A DNA stretch of 64,000 nt, taken from NCBI GenBank assembly GCA_949825025.1, contig OX463778.1, positions 20,304,196-20,368,195 on the forward strand, in the 5' to 3' direction. How positions within the stretch are numbered: the first letter of the stretch is position 1; each line of letters begins with the position of its first letter. The translations under genes were made by a program, and so were the position numbers. Shown in pieces: positions 62,787 to 64,000 of this stretch. Source of the DNA: Siphlonurus alternatus. Taxonomy: Eukaryota; Arthropoda; Insecta; Ephemeroptera; Siphlonuridae. Under the pieces are notes generated by a model. The model was not told the origin of the DNA. It did no database searches and saw only the letters and a list, made by a program, of their open reading frames with translations.

Positions 62787-64000
62787 GACAGTTTGACTTT
62801 ATCTACAACTATTGCAATTGTAGGTAATTACTCTTCTTGCTACCTTTCTGTAACTTAAATGCAATTTATTTGCTAATTTGTAGGGTAATTTTAAACTAAA
62901 AATAGTTTGCTATATTTGAAAGGAAATTACAATTAAATACAAAGAGGAAATTTGTATAGCACATAACAACTATCATATCATGAAAATAGTGATTATAACA
63001 ACATAATATTTATAATATTACATTATAAGGTGACAAATTTGTTTGCAAGACTTAAAACTACCACATAATGAGCAGTAAAACCAAATATCCATATTTTAGT
63101 GAAACTTTTTTTTTTTTCATTATAAAAAGAAATCTGCTCCTTTTTTTAAAAATATATATTTTTATGTTTTCTAGTTCAGGAACATTTTCAAACAAATCTA
63201 GAGATGCAGGAGCTAAAATAGCATATCCCTAAATAAAAAAAAATTGTTCATCATCTAAAATAAGTCCTGACAAAATCATACTACACTCATCACATGCTCA
63301 TTCAAGAATTATATTTATTGCAAATATTTTTAGTTTGTTCATTTAGAATTATGAATTTTAGACTCAATACATCAGTAATTTAAATTTTTTTTAAAGTAAA
63401 ATATGAATTTTTATATTTATTAATTCCATTCAGTAAAAATTATTTCTGCCTTAATTAAGTTTTCATAATTGGTTTTACATTTGGGCTTACATTGATATCT
63501 TGTTCAACATCATGCACTATATTATATAAAATGAATTATTGTTTTAAGGACTTTACATTGAACCCACTCAAATATTTAAAACATTAAATTAAGGGAAAAA
63601 AGTCAGTGCTATTTTTTACCGTTATGAATTATAAACAAATATTATATAATAAAATTTAAAAACAAAAATTTATATAATCTTTTTTGTTTTGATGAAACAT
63701 ACCAGTCAAGTTAAATTTCATGTTTCACTGCATCTACGAATTACAATAATGTTTTGTAAAAGAAGAATTTTAATACATTACGAATAATTCAAATATTTTT
63801 CATAAAGGTATTTAATTAAAAAAAATTTATAGACTTATAATATATTGTAGTATAATTTATTATAGTCGATTAAGAAGGAGATTAAAATTTTGGAAAAATA
63901 AATTTTCAAATTAACTATATATCAGTCATAAATTATGTTGATATTATTTATTATATAATGTGTTACAACTGACAAGTCAGTAAATTAGCGTTTAAACACT
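62787..64000. other. AT-rich spacer to window end
   Basis: No gene, repeat family or RNA recognised. Confidence 0.45.

Overview
The window looks like nuclear DNA from an insect. It is very AT-rich, non-coding for most of its length, and dense in simple repeats, foldback (MITE-like) elements and old transposons. The only clearly intact gene is spliced, with GT-AG introns, a TATA box and an AATAAA signal. It encodes a secreted protein of the insect-allergen-related-repeat (G12 / midgut microvillar / Bla g 1-like) family, which is known from insects. The species cannot be fixed from this sequence.

Layout. 1-2450: a moderately GC-rich block made of a repeat with an 851-bp period followed by a ~195-bp tandem triplicate, both rich in an ATCCCG word. 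2450-7600: AT-rich spacer with an (AAAT)n tail, two MITEs and a (TC)n array. 7614-11317: a degenerate hAT transposon with an exact 8-bp target duplication (AATATCGT), GTTCA/GAACG-rich subterminal repeats and scraps of transposase on the minus strand; a SINE and half of another foldback lie inside it. 13031-16624: a second large element bounded by inverted CCCTGCTCAAAAAA ends. It holds a 162-bp tandem array, three open stretches that look like exons, and a dense field of about 30 AAGATCTT palindromes. 17837-18156: a long foldback.

22040-24522: the four-exon G12-like gene (215 aa). About 2.2 kb downstream is a frameshifted relative of the same family (26675-27093), so this is probably the remains of a small tandem cluster. 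MITEs of one family surround the pseudogene.

27100-64000: no supported host gene. It holds foldback families with TA or TTAA flanks, three further SINE copies, a GC-rich segment ending in AATAAA plus poly(A) (possible retrocopy), and long (TC)n/(GA)n arrays. The SINE is notable because its head is derived from 5S rRNA: on the minus strand it carries a recognisable 5S internal-promoter segment and ends in poly(A).

The most unusual items are the AAGATCTTG element at 13031-16624, the 5S-headed SINE family, the TA-flanked foldback family whose two arms share copy-specific ends, and the hAT with intact boundaries but ruined coding capacity.
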